A stretch of 51,901 bases of DNA from a bacterium (GCA_030647655.1 JAUSJH010000021.1:1-51901); one strand, 5' to 3'; shown: positions 33,519 through 44,052, numbered from the stretch's first letter. Numbers and translations are program-made. The notes: generated from the letters alone by a model not told the origin.

Positions 33519-35861
33519 TTACGACGAGGAAACCGCTTCGCCTGAAGGCACCGCGACATCAATGTCACAGACGCCGCCAACACACGCGAGTTCTTTTCTC
33601 TGCTCGGTTTCGTCTGAGTGTTCATAGGTGACAAGTTTGCTGTAATCGATGCGTGGGAAACTTGCAGCGAGTTCCTCATATCTTTTTTTGTCTATTGTCT
33701 CGTATGGTGCGAGACGATATACATGGTCAAAGCGCGGCAGGAAAGATAGCCCGCCGATTATATCCCAGTTTTTTTGTATCCAATCTACGACACCAATCCA
33801 CTCATCCTCGCCGACCGAAATAGTCGCGGAAGGATTATGCTCCGTGTAATTGAGCTTCACAATTTTCCAATATTCCAACTGTTCAATGGAAGTCACATCG
33901 TCTTTGAACACTTCGCTATCAGGTGCCTCTACGGGAAATTCCAAGACGTAGGTACTTGCACTACCATCCGATTGACCGACTTCCGGATGATGCGGGACAC
34001 CTTGGTCCTTGAGCATCTGGAAAAGCGAGTCGGTTGCAGAGATGCGCACTCTACGGATATAGTATTTCGCGTGACGCGGATGAATACCCGAGGAGCAGTT
34101 GAATGTTTGAGAGACGGTTCCGGAAGGTTTGACCGCCGTGACGGACATCGAAGGTTTGATGCCGAAACGTTTTGCATACGATGCATTGGCTTTGATCGCT
34201 TCATCACGCATAGCGCGTAGAGTTTCCGGTTTACGTGCTTCCGCGCTGTCCCACTGGCCTGTGACTGATACGCCGAGCAGTCTCTCTTCCTCGCAGTGTT
34301 TTTTCCATGCTTTCGAAATATAGCGGAAATTGGTGAGCATCGATTGGTATGTACCCAAAAGCGCGGCGAGCCGCGCCTTGCGCACAAGAGTCTCGTGCGT
34401 GTCCTCCGCGCGAGCGATAACCTCGGAAAGGTTGCAGAATTGCTTGGATTGCAAGATAATCTCGCCGCACGGGTTTGTCCCTATAGGGCCTTGCACAACG
34501 CCATCTTCATCAATAAAACCGGCTCTTTTGAAGTATTTAGCGCGTCGTTTTGGGAGAGAGTTCCGTAGTGCGCCGCGATTAAAAATGCCGCGCTCACCCG
34601 AACCGCTCTTCATAAGCGCCGCCCACTCTTCTATGAGTTCCGTATTGGAAGGCTTCGCCTCATACACTGCCGAATTGTTGGCTACAGAACGATGCGGCTC
34701 GGTGAGGAAGAATTGCCCTTTCTTTGCATCGCGTAATTCGGCGTCATCAAGATCGGAGAGGCTGATCATGGCTGTGCGACGCACGCCACCCGAGACAACG
34801 CATTCGCCGATCTTACAAATGATGTCGTGCACATCAATGCTCCGGAGCCGCCTTCCTTGCCGCCGCAATATTTTTTCGCGAGCGAACGCGAGAAGCGAAC
34901 GCAGTGGTTCCGGACCTGATGCCTTACCACCCATAGTCTTGAGCCGCGCGCCGGCGGGACGGATGAGAGAAAAATCAAATTCAATATCATAACCCTTGTA
35001 CCAAGTTTGAAGTCCGAGTGTTAGCGCATCACACCAACCTTCTTTTGAATCCTTTATGACATGTGTCGGCGACTTCTTCTTTGTCTGTTTTTTGATCTGA
35101 GGCAGTTGTTCTATATTTTGGCTCTCGACAGCAAATCCCACGCCGCATCCCTGCATTGAAAGATACATAATCTCGGCAAGATCTCCGATCTTTGTCGGAG
35201 CAATGAATGAGCAGTTGTATGCACAGGTATTGCATCTGCGTGCAGGCTCTCCGGCAAACTGCATCAGCCGCATCGAAGGCATCACTTCCTGCCGTAGGAT
35301 CGCATCACGTAGCTCGGAATATTCTTCCGCGGCGAGTTTGTCGCCCACGTTCTCTTTCATGAACTCCATATAACGATCGACAGTTTCTATCCACGTCTCA
35401 CGTCTGTTTTCTCCTACCTTCCAACGCGCATAGGTCCTCAAGTAAACAAATTCGCCGAGCAGATTACCTTCGAAATATTTCTTGCTCTCCTCGGCAAGCG
35501 CGCGGATGTGTTCCGGAACGTCTCCCCGCATTTCCCGAATGCGAGTGCGCTCGGCTCGATAGAGAATGTAGGCTTTGGCTGTTGCGGGAAATTTGTGCAA
35601 CATCAATTCTGCCTCAACCATGTCTTGCACGCCTTCGACCGTTGGGACAAACGAAGTGTCCGACTGTTTTTGTGCAAGCAATTTATTGGAAATAGTATCA
35701 GCTATTTTTTCCGCGGCACCGTCTTTAAATTCATCGGACGCTCGCATTGCCTTTTTTACTGCAAGGATGATTTTATTTGCGTCAAAAGGAACGACAGAAC
35801 CACCCCGCTTTCTTATTGCGAATAGTTGTGTCGGGCCGTTGACGACGTGACTACTTTTCAT
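33519..35861 (-). CDS. nrdJ: Adenosylcobalamin-dependent (class II) ribonucleotide reductase with ATP-cone
   Basis: N-terminal ATP-cone (IRKRGGSVVPFDANKIILAVKKAM), NPCGEIILQSKQFCNLSEV, KPSGTVSQTFNCSSGIHPR, C-terminal CVGGVC. Confidence 0.95.
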   Translation of the reverse strand: MKSSHVVNGPTQLFAIRKRGGSVVPFDANKIILAVKKAMRASDEFKDGAAEKIADTISNKLLAQKQSDTSFVPTVEGVQDMVEAELMLHKFPATAKAYILYRAERTRIREMRGDVPEHIRALAEESKKYFEGNLLGEFVYLRTYARWKVGENRRETWIETVDRYMEFMKENVGDKLAAEEYSELRDAILRQEVMPSMRLMQFAGEPARRCNTCAYNCSFIAPTKIGDLAEIMYLSMQGCGVGFAVESQNIEQLPQIKKQTKKKSPTHVIKDSKEGWCDALTLGLQTWYKGYDIEFDFSLIRPAGARLKTMGGKASGPEPLRSLLAFAREKILRRQGRRLRSIDVHDIICKIGECVVSGGVRRTAMISLSDLDDAELRDAKKGQFFLTEPHRSVANNSAVYEAKPSNTELIEEWAALMKSGSGERGIFNRGALRNSLPKRRAKYFKRAGFIDEDGVVQGPIGTNPCGEIILQSKQFCNLSEVIARAEDTHETLVRKARLAALLGTYQSMLTNFRYISKAWKKHCEEERLLGVSVTGQWDSAEARKPETLRAMRDEAIKANASYAKRFGIKPSMSVTAVKPSGTVSQTFNCSSGIHPRHAKYYIRRVRISATDSLFQMLKDQGVPHHPEVGQSDGSASTYVLEFPVEAPDSEVFKDDVTSIEQLEYWKIVKLNYTEHNPSATISVGEDEWIGVVDWIQKNWDIIGGLSFLPRFDHVYRLAPYETIDKKRYEELAASFPRIDYSKLVTYEHSDETEQRKELACVGGVCDIDVAVPSGEAVSSS

Positions 35862-36053
35862 GGCATACGAGCGTTAGATTAATAATGGTCAATAGATTAT
35901 AGTATAGATGAATGTCTGGAAGTATAGAAAAACTGGGGAAAAGCGGCCGTCTCGGGTTCCACGCACAGTTTCCTGCGAAGAAAGGCCTTATACCAAGCGT
36001 TTTAATTGGAATATAAGAGAGTACTGTCCGAATAGGCCGTGTACAATGCATGA

Positions 36054-36521
36054 ATGCACTACCTACACACCATGGTACGGGTTGAAAACCTCGAACGGGC
36101 TTTGGATTTTTATTGCGGGAAGCTTGGGCTGGAGGAAGTTTACCGTCATAGCAACGAGAAGGGGAGATTTACAAACGTTTTCCTCAAAGCGCCCGGCGAT
36201 AGTGTCGGCGAGGCGCCAGCAGAGAAAAAGATGGGCATGAGCGGTTCCGTTGCACCTGTACTCGAACTCACGTACAACTGGGACGCGGAGAAATATGCGG
36301 GTGGGCGCAATTTTGGACACCTCGCGTACGCTGTGGAAAATATCTACGACTACTGCAAAAATTTGATGGAGAAAGGCATCATCATCAATCGTCCGCCGCG
36401 CGACGGGCGCATGGCTTTTATCCGCTCGCCGGATGGTATTTCAATCGAACTTTTGCAAATAGGCAACGCACTTGCGCCGCAGGAACCGTGGAAATCTATG
36501 CCGAGCACGGGCACTTGGTAG
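36054..36521 (+). CDS. gloA: Lactoylglutathione lyase/glyoxalase I family
   Basis: [57 protein letters not shown]. Confidence 0.93.
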   Translation: MHYLHTMVRVENLERALDFYCGKLGLEEVYRHSNEKGRFTNVFLKAPGDSVGEAPAEKKMGMSGSVAPVLELTYNWDAEKYAGGRNFGHLAYAVENIYDYCKNLMEKGIIINRPPRDGRMAFIRSPDGISIELLQIGNALAPQEPWKSMPSTGTW

Positions 36522-36551
36522 AAAAAGCCCAATGGCGTAGAGTCTCTGTGT

Positions 36552-37325
36552 ATGTACAAACGTATCGTTGTGAAAGTGGGGACAAAAGTCCTTTCGAAGA
36601 AGGATGGAAGCATTGATACCAAGATCGTCCGACACGTCGTCGAACAGATTTCCGCGTTAAAGAAAAAAGGAATACAGGTTATTTTAGTAACTTCCGGTGC
36701 GGTGGGCACGGGAAGAGCTCTTCTTTCAGCCAAGGATAGCGGATACGTTCCGCAAAAGCAGATGTTTGCGGCAGTAGGGCAGGTGAAGCTTATGAGTATG
36801 TATGCTGAGCTTTTTGTAAAACGTGGGTATCTGTGCGCGCAGGTGTTGGCGACCAAAGAAGATTTTCGCGACCGCGAGCATTATGTGAATATGAAGAATT
36901 GTTTTGAGAAATTGTTGCACGAGAGTGTCGTGCCGATCGTCAACGAAAATGACGTGGTTGCGATTGCCGAACTTGTTTTTACCGATAACGACGAGCTCGT
37001 CGGACTCGTCGCGGCGCAGTTGCATGTCGACGCGGTGATTATCCTCACTGGCGTTGACGGGGTTTTGGCCGATGGCCGGACGGTCGCTCTTGTCAATTCT
37101 AAGAACGCCGCGGGTGTAAGAAAATATATTACTGCGGAAAAATCTACCGGCGGACGCGGAGGAATGCACACCAAATTCAATGTTGCGCTCAAGCTAGCGA
37201 AGCGAGGAATTACCACCTACATCGTGAATGGAAAGAAACGAAACGTACTTGTTGATGTTGTAGCTGGGAAACGTCTCGGTACAAAGTTCTTTCCGCGCAG
37301 TAAAGCCATACAGCGTAAACGATGA
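36552..37325 (+). CDS. proB: Glutamate 5-kinase, kinase domain only (no PUA)
   Basis: RIVVKVGTKVLSKKDGSIDTKIVRHVVEQI; IVNENDVVAIAELVFTDNDELVGLVA; GRGGMHTK. Confidence 0.92.
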   Translation: MYKRIVVKVGTKVLSKKDGSIDTKIVRHVVEQISALKKKGIQVILVTSGAVGTGRALLSAKDSGYVPQKQMFAAVGQVKLMSMYAELFVKRGYLCAQVLATKEDFRDREHYVNMKNCFEKLLHESVVPIVNENDVVAIAELVFTDNDELVGLVAAQLHVDAVIILTGVDGVLADGRTVALVNSKNAAGVRKYITAEKSTGGRGGMHTKFNVALKLAKRGITTYIVNGKKRNVLVDVVAGKRLGTKFFPRSKAIQRKR

Positions 37326-37337
37326 TATCCTACAGCC

Positions 37338-38276
37338 ATGTCCCACATACTCGTTTCCGGCTCTATTGCATATGACAGAATCATGGATTTCCCCGGGCTG
37401 TTCAAAGAGCACTTTGTTGCAGACATGCTGCACAGCATCAATGTCAGTTTCGCCGTGCAGGGATTCACTGAGAACTTCGGCGGGACGGCGGGGAACATTG
37501 CCTACAATCTCGCCGTTTTGGGGCAAACACCGCGCATCATCGCGACAGCCGGCTCGGATTTCGAGCGCTACGCAGGCCACCTACGCTCGGTCAAAGTTGA
37601 TCCGACGTCGGTGAAGATTGATACTCAGGGCTCCACTTCGTCCGCGTTCATCATTACCGACAGAGCGAACAACCAGATAGCCGCGTTCTCTATGGCGGCT
37701 GGTGGCACGGAATATCTTCCACTTCCCGATACCGATGGTGTGCGCACTGCTATCGTCGGCGCGGGTTGTGTGCAAGATATGGAAAACTTGCCTGCATACT
37801 ACCGCGCGCAGGGCATAGAATACTTTTACGATCCCGGCCAGCAGATACCCGCGCTATCGAGAGAACAGCTTCGCGATGGCATCACGGGTGCTAGAGGATT
37901 ATTTGCAAATGACTATGAGTTGAGCCTCATAACGAAAAAAACAGGATTGGACGAGGCCGGATTACTCCAAAAGGTGCCGGCGCTCATTGTGACGTTGGGA
38001 GAGAAGGGCTCACGCGTCGTCACAAAGGAAGGTGAGGCGAGCATAAAAGCAGTTCCTGTAACTAAGGTGGTGGATCCTACGGGCGCAGGAGATGCATATC
38101 GCGCCGGATTCATTGCAGGATTTCTCAGCCAACAGCCTCTCGAGAGGGCTGCCAAAATCGGAAGTGCGGCCGCTGCGTATGCTGTCGAGAAATATGGGAC
38201 GCAAAGCCACCGATTCACAATTGCAGAATTGGGGGAGCGTTACAAAGCCGCATACGGCGAGACACTTTCGCTCTAG
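37338..38276 (+). CDS. PfkB-family carbohydrate kinase, adenosine-kinase-like
   Basis: GFTENFGGTAGNIAYNLAVLG; KVVDPTGAGDAYRAGFIAGFL. Confidence 0.92.
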   Translation: MSHILVSGSIAYDRIMDFPGLFKEHFVADMLHSINVSFAVQGFTENFGGTAGNIAYNLAVLGQTPRIIATAGSDFERYAGHLRSVKVDPTSVKIDTQGSTSSAFIITDRANNQIAAFSMAAGGTEYLPLPDTDGVRTAIVGAGCVQDMENLPAYYRAQGIEYFYDPGQQIPALSREQLRDGITGARGLFANDYELSLITKKTGLDEAGLLQKVPALIVTLGEKGSRVVTKEGEASIKAVPVTKVVDPTGAGDAYRAGFIAGFLSQQPLERAAKIGSAAAAYAVEKYGTQSHRFTIAELGERYKAAYGETLSL

Positions 38277-38280
38277 CGCT

Positions 38281-38351
38281 GTATACCCCGTGAGATAAAA
38301 TATTTTAAAATCGTGTAGCGGGTAGTATTTGGTTATCTCACGGGGTATACT
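38281..38351 (+). promoter_or_regulatory. Dyad promoter element (copy 4, perfect 18-bp arms) upstream of ahcY
   Basis: GTATACCCCGTGAGATAA (38281-38298) / TTATCTCACGGGGTATAC (38333-38350). Confidence 0.85.
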
Positions 38352-38360
38352 GGTGGCCAA

Positions 38361-39614
38361 ATGGAATACGATATTAAAGATAAAGCGTTGGGGAAGGAGG
38401 GGGCGAAGCTTATAGAATGGGCGGCGCGGGACATGCCCGTCCTGCTTACTATTCGGGAGCGCTTCAAAAAGGAGCAACCATTCAAAGGTAAAAAAATCGG
38501 GGCATGCCTGCATGTGACCGTTGAGACGGCCAACCTTATGATAACGCTCAAGGATGGGGGCGCAGATGTCGCACTTGCAGCATCGAATCCGCTTTCCTCG
38601 CAAGACGAGGCGGCGGCGGGGCTTGTCGAGGCGCATGGGATTCCTGTGTATGCCATCGCGGGCGAGGACCGCGATACATTTTTCAAGCACATCAAAGCGG
38701 TCATCGCGACGAAGCCCGATATCACGATGGATGATGGCGCAGACCTCGTTACGACGATACACAAAGATAATCCCGAACTTCTGAAGACACTCACCGGAGG
38801 CACGGAAGAGACGACAACCGGCGTCATCCGATTGCGCGCGATGCATCGCGATGGAGCGCTGAAGATGCCGCTTGTCGCAGTGAACGACGCGAAAACGAAA
38901 AATCTTTTCGATAATCGCTACGGCACAGGACAGTCGACACTCGAGGCCATCATTCGGGCGACCGACATGCTTGTCGCGGGCCGCACGTTCGTTATTGCCG
39001 GATATGGCTGGTGCGGCAAAGGGCTTGCAATGCGTGCGCGCGGCATGGGAGCCAACATCATTGTGACAGAAGTAGATGCTGTGAAAGCACTTGAAGCGGC
39101 GATGGATGGCTTCCGCGTACTCCCGATGGGCGAAGCGGCCTCCGAGGGAGATCTATTTTGCACCGTGACGGGAGATGTCAACGTCGTACGGAGCGAGCAC
39201 TTTAAGCGCATGAAAGACGGCGCATTCGTGTGCAACGCAGGGCATTTCGATGTGGAAATAAATGTAAAAGAATTGGAAAAGCTTGGGGGCAAGCCAGTGC
39301 GTGTACGTGAACATGTCGACGAGTACACTGTTGGAGGTAAAAAAATATATCTTCTCGCCGAAGGGCGACTCGTGAATCTCGCGGCGGCCGAGGGACATCC
39401 CGCGTCCGTCATGGATATGAGTTTTTCCACGCAAGCACTTGCATGTGAGTGGCTCGTCAAACAGAAGGAGCGCCTTGCTCCGGCAGTCTACGATGTGCCG
39501 GAAGAAATCGAGAATATCGTCGCGAAGTTGAAACTTGCTTCAATGGGCATTTCGATAGACGAGCTTACTCCCGAGCAGAAAAAATATCTGACCAGTTGGC
39601 AAGAGGGGACGTGA
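38361..39614 (+). CDS. ahcY: Adenosylhomocysteinase
   Basis: LHVTVETANLMITLKDGGADVALAASNPLSSQDE; VAVNDAKTKNLFDNRYGTGQSTLEAI; FVIAGYGWCGKGLAMRARGMGA. Confidence 0.96.
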   Translation: MEYDIKDKALGKEGAKLIEWAARDMPVLLTIRERFKKEQPFKGKKIGACLHVTVETANLMITLKDGGADVALAASNPLSSQDEAAAGLVEAHGIPVYAIAGEDRDTFFKHIKAVIATKPDITMDDGADLVTTIHKDNPELLKTLTGGTEETTTGVIRLRAMHRDGALKMPLVAVNDAKTKNLFDNRYGTGQSTLEAIIRATDMLVAGRTFVIAGYGWCGKGLAMRARGMGANIIVTEVDAVKALEAAMDGFRVLPMGEAASEGDLFCTVTGDVNVVRSEHFKRMKDGAFVCNAGHFDVEINVKELEKLGGKPVRVREHVDEYTVGGKKIYLLAEGRLVNLAAAEGHPASVMDMSFSTQALACEWLVKQKERLAPAVYDVPEEIENIVAKLKLASMGISIDELTPEQKKYLTSWQEGT

Positions 39615-39616
39615 GT

Positions 39617-40492
39617 ATGCGACCGTGCCACGTCGTTGAAATAATCACTCCGAAGAAATATGTACTGAACGGTCTGTGGTTCGGGCCCCAAAAGCCGAAG
39701 CAAGTTATCATTTTCATACATGGGCTCACCGGCTCGGCGTTCAGCGCGCGCAATATCACTGACGCCTTACGTGATTCGCAAACTGCCGTTATCACGTTTA
39801 ACAATCGTGGATCCGAGCACATAAGCGAATTCAAACAAAAACGCGGGAAAAAATCGGTATGGAAACGAGGAGGGGGGGGACATGAGATATTCACGGAGTG
39901 CGACGATGATATTCAGGGAGCTGTTAGCTTTGCACGTAGAGCTGGGGTGAAAAACATCTATCTCGCGGGGCACTCCACCGGCTGCCAAAAAGCTGTGTAC
40001 TGGGCAAGCAAGAACAACGGCGGGCGTGGGGTAAAAGGACTTATCCTTTTCGGACCCTTGAGCGATTACGCGATTGCGCTCGAGCAAGACCGCAACGGCA
40101 AACTTGCAAAATCGGTCGCATACGCGCGAAAATTGGTTCGTGCAGGCAAGCGGCACAAATTGATGCCAAGGAACCTCGAACCGTGGTTCGTATGCGACGC
40201 GCAAAGATTCTTGAGTTTATATACGCCGGACAGCGCGGAGGAAATCTTCACCTACGCACAACCGAAGAAAAATCCGCGCGCACTGCACTTTGTCCGTACC
40301 CCGACACTGGTTGTTCTTGCGGGTAATGAGGAACACACGAAGCGACCGGCAAAAGAAATCGCTGCATGGTTCGAGAAGCACACACGAAGCAGAAGGTTCA
40401 AGTCGGTCATTGTTCCGAGAGTTGGGCATGGCTTCAAGGGGGGAGAGAAAATTGTTGCGAAATCCATTCGGGCCTTTATCAAAGGGATATAA
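39617..40492 (+). CDS. Alpha/beta hydrolase
   Basis: IIFIHGLTGSAFS, LAGHSTGCQKA, PTLVVLAGNEEHTKRPAKEIA. Confidence 0.88.
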   Translation: MRPCHVVEIITPKKYVLNGLWFGPQKPKQVIIFIHGLTGSAFSARNITDALRDSQTAVITFNNRGSEHISEFKQKRGKKSVWKRGGGGHEIFTECDDDIQGAVSFARRAGVKNIYLAGHSTGCQKAVYWASKNNGGRGVKGLILFGPLSDYAIALEQDRNGKLAKSVAYARKLVRAGKRHKLMPRNLEPWFVCDAQRFLSLYTPDSAEEIFTYAQPKKNPRALHFVRTPTLVVLAGNEEHTKRPAKEIAAWFEKHTRSRRFKSVIVPRVGHGFKGGEKIVAKSIRAFIKGI

Positions 40493-40520
40493 GCCTCGCG
40501 ATATGCTAAAATCCTAATTC

Positions 40521-41264
40521 ATGGAGAAAGGAATTCACGTGGTGCTCGCGCCAGAGGTTCTCGGCACGCTATGGGGCATTCCTATCACGAATACACTCAT
40601 CACGAGCTGGATAGTCATTGCGCTCCTTGTGGCTCTCGCGTTTGCTATCGGCTCACGACTCAAGATGACTCCCAGCCGCTTCCAGACACTCTTCGAGTGG
40701 CTCGTCGCCTTCATCTACGACTACGTGGCGGAGGTTCTTGAGAGCAGGGAGCTTGCGCGCCGGTTCTTCCCGCTTCTTGTGACGCTGTTTCTCTTTATAT
40801 TTACCGCGAACCTCATCGAATTCACTCCAGGCATCGGGAGTGTGGGATTTTTCAGATCGTGGGGCGGAGAATTTGTTCCCTTATTCCGGAGTGTCAACAC
40901 GGACCTCAATGTTACGCTCGCGCTTGCCGTCATCGCGTTTGTAGTGATTGAGATTACCGGTATCGCGGTATTGGGAGCCCTGAAATATGGTTCCAAGTTC
41001 ATCAATTTGCACTCTCCCATCGGCTTCATCGTTGGCATCATTGAGTTCTTCTCGGAGATCGCGCGCCTCATCTCATTTTCCTTCCGTCTTTTCGGCAACA
41101 TCCTTGCCGGCGAGGTGTTGATACTCGTTGCGACCTTCTTCATTCCGTACGCGGGGCCGGTGCCCCTCATGATGTTCGAGGTCTTCGTCGGCTTCATCCA
41201 AGCAGCCATCTTTGCACTCCTGACCCTCTTTTTCATCAAAATCGCTATCACCCCGGCGCATTGA
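40521..41264 (+). CDS. atpB: ATP synthase subunit a
   Basis: LARRFFPLLVTLFLFIFTANLIEFTPG; ARLISFSFRLFGNILAGEVLI. Confidence 0.96.
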   Translation: MEKGIHVVLAPEVLGTLWGIPITNTLITSWIVIALLVALAFAIGSRLKMTPSRFQTLFEWLVAFIYDYVAEVLESRELARRFFPLLVTLFLFIFTANLIEFTPGIGSVGFFRSWGGEFVPLFRSVNTDLNVTLALAVIAFVVIEITGIAVLGALKYGSKFINLHSPIGFIVGIIEFFSEIARLISFSFRLFGNILAGEVLILVATFFIPYAGPVPLMMFEVFVGFIQAAIFALLTLFFIKIAITPAH

Positions 41265-41334
41265 AACACCGAACATGCATGATAGTATGGGGTGGTCGAA
41301 ATCGAATTTACTAGACATTATTAGTTAAAATTAG

Positions 41335-41571
<237 letters not shown>

Positions 41572-41589
41572 CGCGAAGCGTGTTCTCGT

Positions 41590-42039
41590 ATGGGTGAACT
41601 TTTTGCGACTTTCGGCGTTGATTGGAAACTGCTTGTCATACAGGCGGTCAATTTCGGTCTGCTTCTTTCGGTCCTGACGTATTTTCTCTACAAACCTATT
41701 TTGAAGATCATCGACGAACGTCGCGAGAAAATAGCCGAAGGTGTGCGTACTGCCGAAGCGGCATCGAGGCGGCTCGCAGAGGCCAAGGAAGAGGGAGAAG
41801 GCATTGTGGGGACTGCGGCGCGCGAAGCAGAGGGCCTCGTCGCTTCCGCGCGAAGCCGCGCCGACGAAAAAGGTAGTGAGATAATGAAAGTTGCTGAAGC
41901 GCGTGCGGCGGCCACTATCAAGGAAGCGGCAGAGCGTGCGGAAGAAGCGAAGCGACAGGCACTGAAAGAAAGCGAACACGAGATCGCACGCGCCGCCATG
42001 CTTGTAGCGGAGAAGATTCTCCGTGAGAAATCCGCTTAG
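41590..42039 (+). CDS. atpF: ATP synthase subunit b
   Basis: TM plus FLYKPILKIIDERREKIAEGVRTAE. Confidence 0.95.
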   Translation: MGELFATFGVDWKLLVIQAVNFGLLLSVLTYFLYKPILKIIDERREKIAEGVRTAEAASRRLAEAKEEGEGIVGTAAREAEGLVASARSRADEKGSEIMKVAEARAAATIKEAAERAEEAKRQALKESEHEIARAAMLVAEKILREKSA

Positions 42040-42091
42040 TTCGACTACGCTCCTTCGATAAACTCAGGATAAATCACTATAAATAATTATT

Positions 42092-42478
42092 ATGGAAACA
42101 GCATACGCGATGGCATTGTGGAAGATGGTGGCAGAAGGAATGGATGCCAAAAAGGCCGTCCACGCGCTTATCGATGTGCTCGCGAAAAATGGCCGTAGCT
42201 CGCTTACGCCGCGTATTGCTCGCGCATTTTTACGTATCGCCCAAAGACAGCTGCGAAAAGACGCCGCGACACTTACGGTCGCTCGCGACAAGGACGAGCG
42301 GTACGCAAAGGCCGCCGTGAAGGATGTATTGGAAGAACTCGGAATTGTCAGCAAAGACCTCAAGACGCAAGTCGACGATACGCTCATCGGCGGTTGGCGG
42401 CTGGAGGCCAAGGGGACACTCGTTGACGCGAGCTATAAGAAACAGCTTATAGAGTTGTATAATCGCTCTACCGCATAG
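42092..42478 (+). CDS. atpH: ATP synthase subunit delta
   Basis: Position; C-terminal [25 protein letters not shown]. Confidence 0.88.
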   Translation: METAYAMALWKMVAEGMDAKKAVHALIDVLAKNGRSSLTPRIARAFLRIAQRQLRKDAATLTVARDKDERYAKAAVKDVLEELGIVSKDLKTQVDDTLIGGWRLEAKGTLVDASYKKQLIELYNRSTA

Positions 42479-42480
42479 AT

Positions 42481-44052
42481 ATGAACACTTCAACCGTAGA
42501 AAAGATAATCAAAGAAATACAACAGCTCACACCCAAGAGCGAGAGGCATAGCGTGGGCTCCGTAACAGCGGTGGGTGACGGTGTTGTCGCTATCGATGGG
42601 CTTTCGAATGCGGTGATGAGCGAGATTATTTTGTTTGAAGAAACCAAAGGGAAAAAACTTGCCGACGCGCTCGAAACGCAAGGCGAGCTATACGGACTCG
42701 TATTGAATCTCGAAGAAGATGGGGTACGTGCCACCATACTCGGTGATACCGCGCGCGTGAAAGAGGGAATGACGGTAAAATCTACCGGACAAATTCTTTC
42801 TGTTCCATCAGGCGAGGAACTCTTGGGTCGTGTGGTAAATGCGCTTGGTGAGCCTGTTGACGGCAAGGGTCCGTTCAAAAATACGACCATGATGCCGGTG
42901 GAGCGGCAGGCGTCGGGCGTCATTGACCGCAAATCTGTATCGGTCCCGCTCCAGACCGGCATCAAGGCGATAGACGCAATGATTCCCATCGGCCGCGGCC
43001 AGCGCGAGCTCATCATCGGCGACCGCGGCACCGGCAAGACTACGGTGGCGATAGACACCATCATCAACCAGCGCAACGAGCCCAAAGGCAAGCGGCCCAT
43101 TTGTATTTACGTCGCTATCGGCCAGAAGGAGTCGAAAACGGCGCGAATCGTTGAGCAATTGCGTCAAGAGAACGCTCTCGAATACACAATCATTGTCGAT
43201 GCTCCCGCATCTGCTCCGGCAGCTCTGCAGTTTCTCGCGCCGTTTTCCGGCGTCGCTATCGGAGAATATTTCATGGACAGCGGGCGCGATGTACTCATTG
43301 TGTACGACGACCTCTCCAAACAGGCTGTTGCGTATCGCCAGCTCTCGCTTCTTCTCCGCCGTCCGCCCGGTCGCGAAGCCTATCCCGGAGACATTTTCTA
43401 TTTGCATTCACGTCTTCTCGAGCGCTCTGCATGTTTGAGCGAGGAAAAAGGCGGCGGCTCCATCACGGCGCTTCCCATCATCGAGACGCAGGAAGGCGAC
43501 GTTTCAGGCTACATTCCGACCAACGTCATCTCGATTACCGACGGCCAGATATTTCTTATGGCGGAACTCTTCAACAAAGGTGTGAGACCAGCTATTGATG
43601 TGGGCATCTCGGTTTCGCGTGTAGGCTCCAGTGCGCAGACGAAGTCCATGAAATCCGTTGCCGGAGGCCTTAAGCTCGAGCTTGCGCAATTCCGCGAACT
43701 TGAGGCGTTTATGCAATTTGCCGCAGATCTTGACAAAGTGACCGCCGATCGAATCGAATCGGGGCGACGCATGGTGGAGGTCTTGAAGCAAAAAAACGGC
43801 GCGCCCATCCCTGTCGAAAAACAGGTCGCTATTCTGTATGCGGCTGGTGGCAAATTTTTCACCGATGTGCCGGTCGGGAAAGTAACCGCGGTAGAAGCAC
43901 AGCTCGCCAACTACTTGGACGGTCAGCACGCAAAGACGCTCGCCTCTATAAAAAAGACAGGCGCCCTCTCCGACGATCTCAAAAAAGAATTGAATAAGGC
44001 ATTTGAACAATTCCGCCTCGCGCATCCGGAGTCGTTCGCGGCGGCAAAATAA
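42481..44052 (+). CDS. atpA: ATP synthase subunit alpha
   Basis: [39 protein letters not shown]. Confidence 0.98.
   Translation: MNTSTVEKIIKEIQQLTPKSERHSVGSVTAVGDGVVAIDGLSNAVMSEIILFEETKGKKLADALETQGELYGLVLNLEEDGVRATILGDTARVKEGMTVKSTGQILSVPSGEELLGRVVNALGEPVDGKGPFKNTTMMPVERQASGVIDRKSVSVPLQTGIKAIDAMIPIGRGQRELIIGDRGTGKTTVAIDTIINQRNEPKGKRPICIYVAIGQKESKTARIVEQLRQENALEYTIIVDAPASAPAALQFLAPFSGVAIGEYFMDSGRDVLIVYDDLSKQAVAYRQLSLLLRRPPGREAYPGDIFYLHSRLLERSACLSEEKGGGSITALPIIETQEGDVSGYIPTNVISITDGQIFLMAELFNKGVRPAIDVGISVSRVGSSAQTKSMKSVAGGLKLELAQFRELEAFMQFAADLDKVTADRIESGRRMVEVLKQKNGAPIPVEKQVAILYAAGGKFFTDVPVGKVTAVEAQLANYLDGQHAKTLASIKKTGALSDDLKKELNKAFEQFRLAHPESFAAAK

Noticed and set aside
35862-36053. Cobalamin riboswitch between nrdJ and gloA
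   Set aside because: No B12-box-like GCCACTG or recognisable fold seen by eye; not supported.
38010-38846. 278-aa minus-strand ORF
   Set aside because: Antisense to pfkB-like and ahcY genes and spans the dyad promoter; no recognisable domain.
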